Assembly (NCBI GenBank): GCA_025360395.1
Contig: JANYCH010000146.1
Span: 1 to 6,695 of the forward strand
Reading direction: 5' to 3'
From: Cytophagales bacterium
GTDB lineage: Bacteria; Bacteroidota; Bacteroidia; Cytophagales; UBA9547
DNA: 6,695 bases
Shown here: positions 5,760-6,695 of the stretch, one piece after another
Layout of the letters: each line of letters starts with the position of its first letter
Position numbering within the stretch: the first letter of the stretch is position 1
Made by a program: the position numbers and the translations under genes
The notes under the pieces: generated by a model
The model's database searches: none
What the model was told of the DNA's origin: nothing
Seen by the model: only the letters and a program-made list of their open reading frames with translations

Positions 5760-6695
5760 ATGAACTTCAAGCTTACTAAATGGAAAATTGGAACCTTTAT
5801 CTTATTTTCTTTGCTTATCATTTATCTGTGTGGCCCTACTCCCCCCTCCCTGCATTTGAAACTTAAATTGGCTGATATTGACAAAAGCCCTGAACAGCTG
5901 GAAAAAGACATCCAAATAAGGGAATCCCAAACCCCTTTGATAAAACCAGACAATGAAGCCAGGATAATTTGGTTTGATAGTACTAAAAAAGAAAAAACAC
6001 CTTACTGTATTGTATACATTCATGGCTTTTCTGCTTCCTGGAAAGAAGCCGATCCTGTCCATCTCGATTTGGCAAAAAAATATGGATGTAACCTTTATCT
6101 TCCCCGTTTGTTTGCCCATGGCCTTAACAACCCTGAACCTCTTTTAGAACTCGAAGCAAACCAATACATAGAATCTGCCAAACAAGCTATTGCAGAAGCA
6201 AAGATATTGGGAGAAAAAGTGATTGTCATGAGTACTTCGACCGGCGGGACTTTATCTTTAATCCTGGCATCCGAAAACCCTGAAATTTCAGCCCTCATTC
6301 TTTATTCTCCAAATATTCAACTATTTGATAAAAAGGCTTTTGTACTTACCCAACCGTGGGGGTTACAACTGGCAAGACGGGTGGTTAAAAGCCATTATTA
6401 TTCTTTTGAAGGGAATGAGGAAGTGAAAAAATACTGGAATACAACTTACAGGATTGAAGCACTTATTACTTTGAAAAATCTGCTGGACTATACCATGAAA
6501 TCAGAAACCTTTCAAAAAGTGAAACAGCCAGTCCTGCTTTGTTATTATTATAAAAATGAAGAGGAACAAGACAAAATAGTATCGGTACCTGCCATGTTAA
6601 AAATGTTTGATGAATTAGGCACAGCTCCTGAATTAAAAAGAAAGTACGCTTTACCAGAAACTAAAGCACATGCCATGGCTGCAGGTTTAAACTCA
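5760..6695 (+). CDS. Membrane-anchored or secreted alpha/beta hydrolase (3'-truncated)
   Basis: The ATG at 5760 opens a frame with no stop before the window edge: 312 residues are visible and the C-terminus is missing. A Lys-rich start and a hydrophobic segment at ~10-24, followed by CGPTPP, suggest a signal anchor or signal peptide. The Cys lacks a good lipobox, because Leu sits just before it. The hydrolase fold shows an oxyanion HG at 88-89 (YIHGFSAS). The nucleophile elbow is STSTGG, with S160 as the likely nucleophile. The probable acid is D271 (EQDKIVSV) and the probable base H304 (KAHAMA). The order matches the canonical Ser-Asp-His triad, and the cut after H304 suggests only a short C-terminus is missing. 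By family knowledge this is an esterase or lipase-like enzyme acting in the periplasm or at the inner membrane; the substrate is unknown. The elbow has Ser where G-x-S-x-G has its first Gly. The start is preceded by a weak AAAGG; a tetranucleotide tract lies upstream. Confidence 0.9.
   Translation, partial: MNFKLTKWKIGTFILFSLLIIYLCGPTPPSLHLKLKLADIDKSPEQLEKDIQIRESQTPLIKPDNEARIIWFDSTKKEKTPYCIVYIHGFSASWKEADPVHLDLAKKYGCNLYLPRLFAHGLNNPEPLLELEANQYIESAKQAIAEAKILGEKVIVMSTSTGGTLSLILASENPEISALILYSPNIQLFDKKAFVLTQPWGLQLARRVVKSHYYSFEGNEEVKKYWNTTYRIEALITLKNLLDYTMKSETFQKVKQPVLLCYYYKNEEEQDKIVSVPAMLKMFDELGTAPELKRKYALPETKAHAMAAGLNS

Overview
The window looks like chromosomal DNA from a member of the Bacteroidota. 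Two genes end in type IX secretion system (T9SS) type A sorting domains (a YPNP or FPNP motif, then a KG[IV]Y-like strand, then a K-x-I-K-E terminus). No start has a usable Shine-Dalgarno sequence, intergenic DNA is AT-rich, and the transposase and hydrolase resemble families I know from this phylum. The sequence does not let me name a genus.

Layout: (1) 1-1979, plus strand: the 3' part of a large secreted adhesin-like protein with beta-helix-like rungs, four ~91-residue Ig-like repeats and a T9SS sorting domain. (2) 1980-2253: short convergent intergenic region with one strong hairpin, a candidate bidirectional terminator. (3) 2254-4317, minus strand: complete secreted beta-propeller (BNR/Asp-box-like) protein with signal peptide and T9SS sorting domain. 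(4) 4318-4637: intergenic region with a degenerate inverted-repeat element of about 150 bp. (5) 4638-5349: a compact REP-associated tyrosine transposase (RAYT) unit. Its minus-strand gene is bracketed by two nested hairpins on each side, in mirror order. (6) 5350-5759: intergenic region with a perfect palindrome, a second structured repeat and a 32-bp tetranucleotide tract. (7) 5760 to the end, plus strand: an alpha/beta hydrolase with an N-terminal membrane anchor, cut by the window edge just after its catalytic His.

The genes do not form an operon. The two T9SS cargo genes converge and probably share a terminator. The hydrolase is transcribed away from the transposase. The most informative part is the RAYT unit. 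Its flanking hairpins keep identical loops and identical 15-nt spacing, while the stems differ by compensatory base-pair changes (three in the outer pair, one in the inner pair). This is direct evidence that the folded DNA or RNA structure is what is conserved. Three other unrelated repeat elements lie within 1.2 kb, so 4.4-5.7 kb is a repeat-rich intergenic zone.
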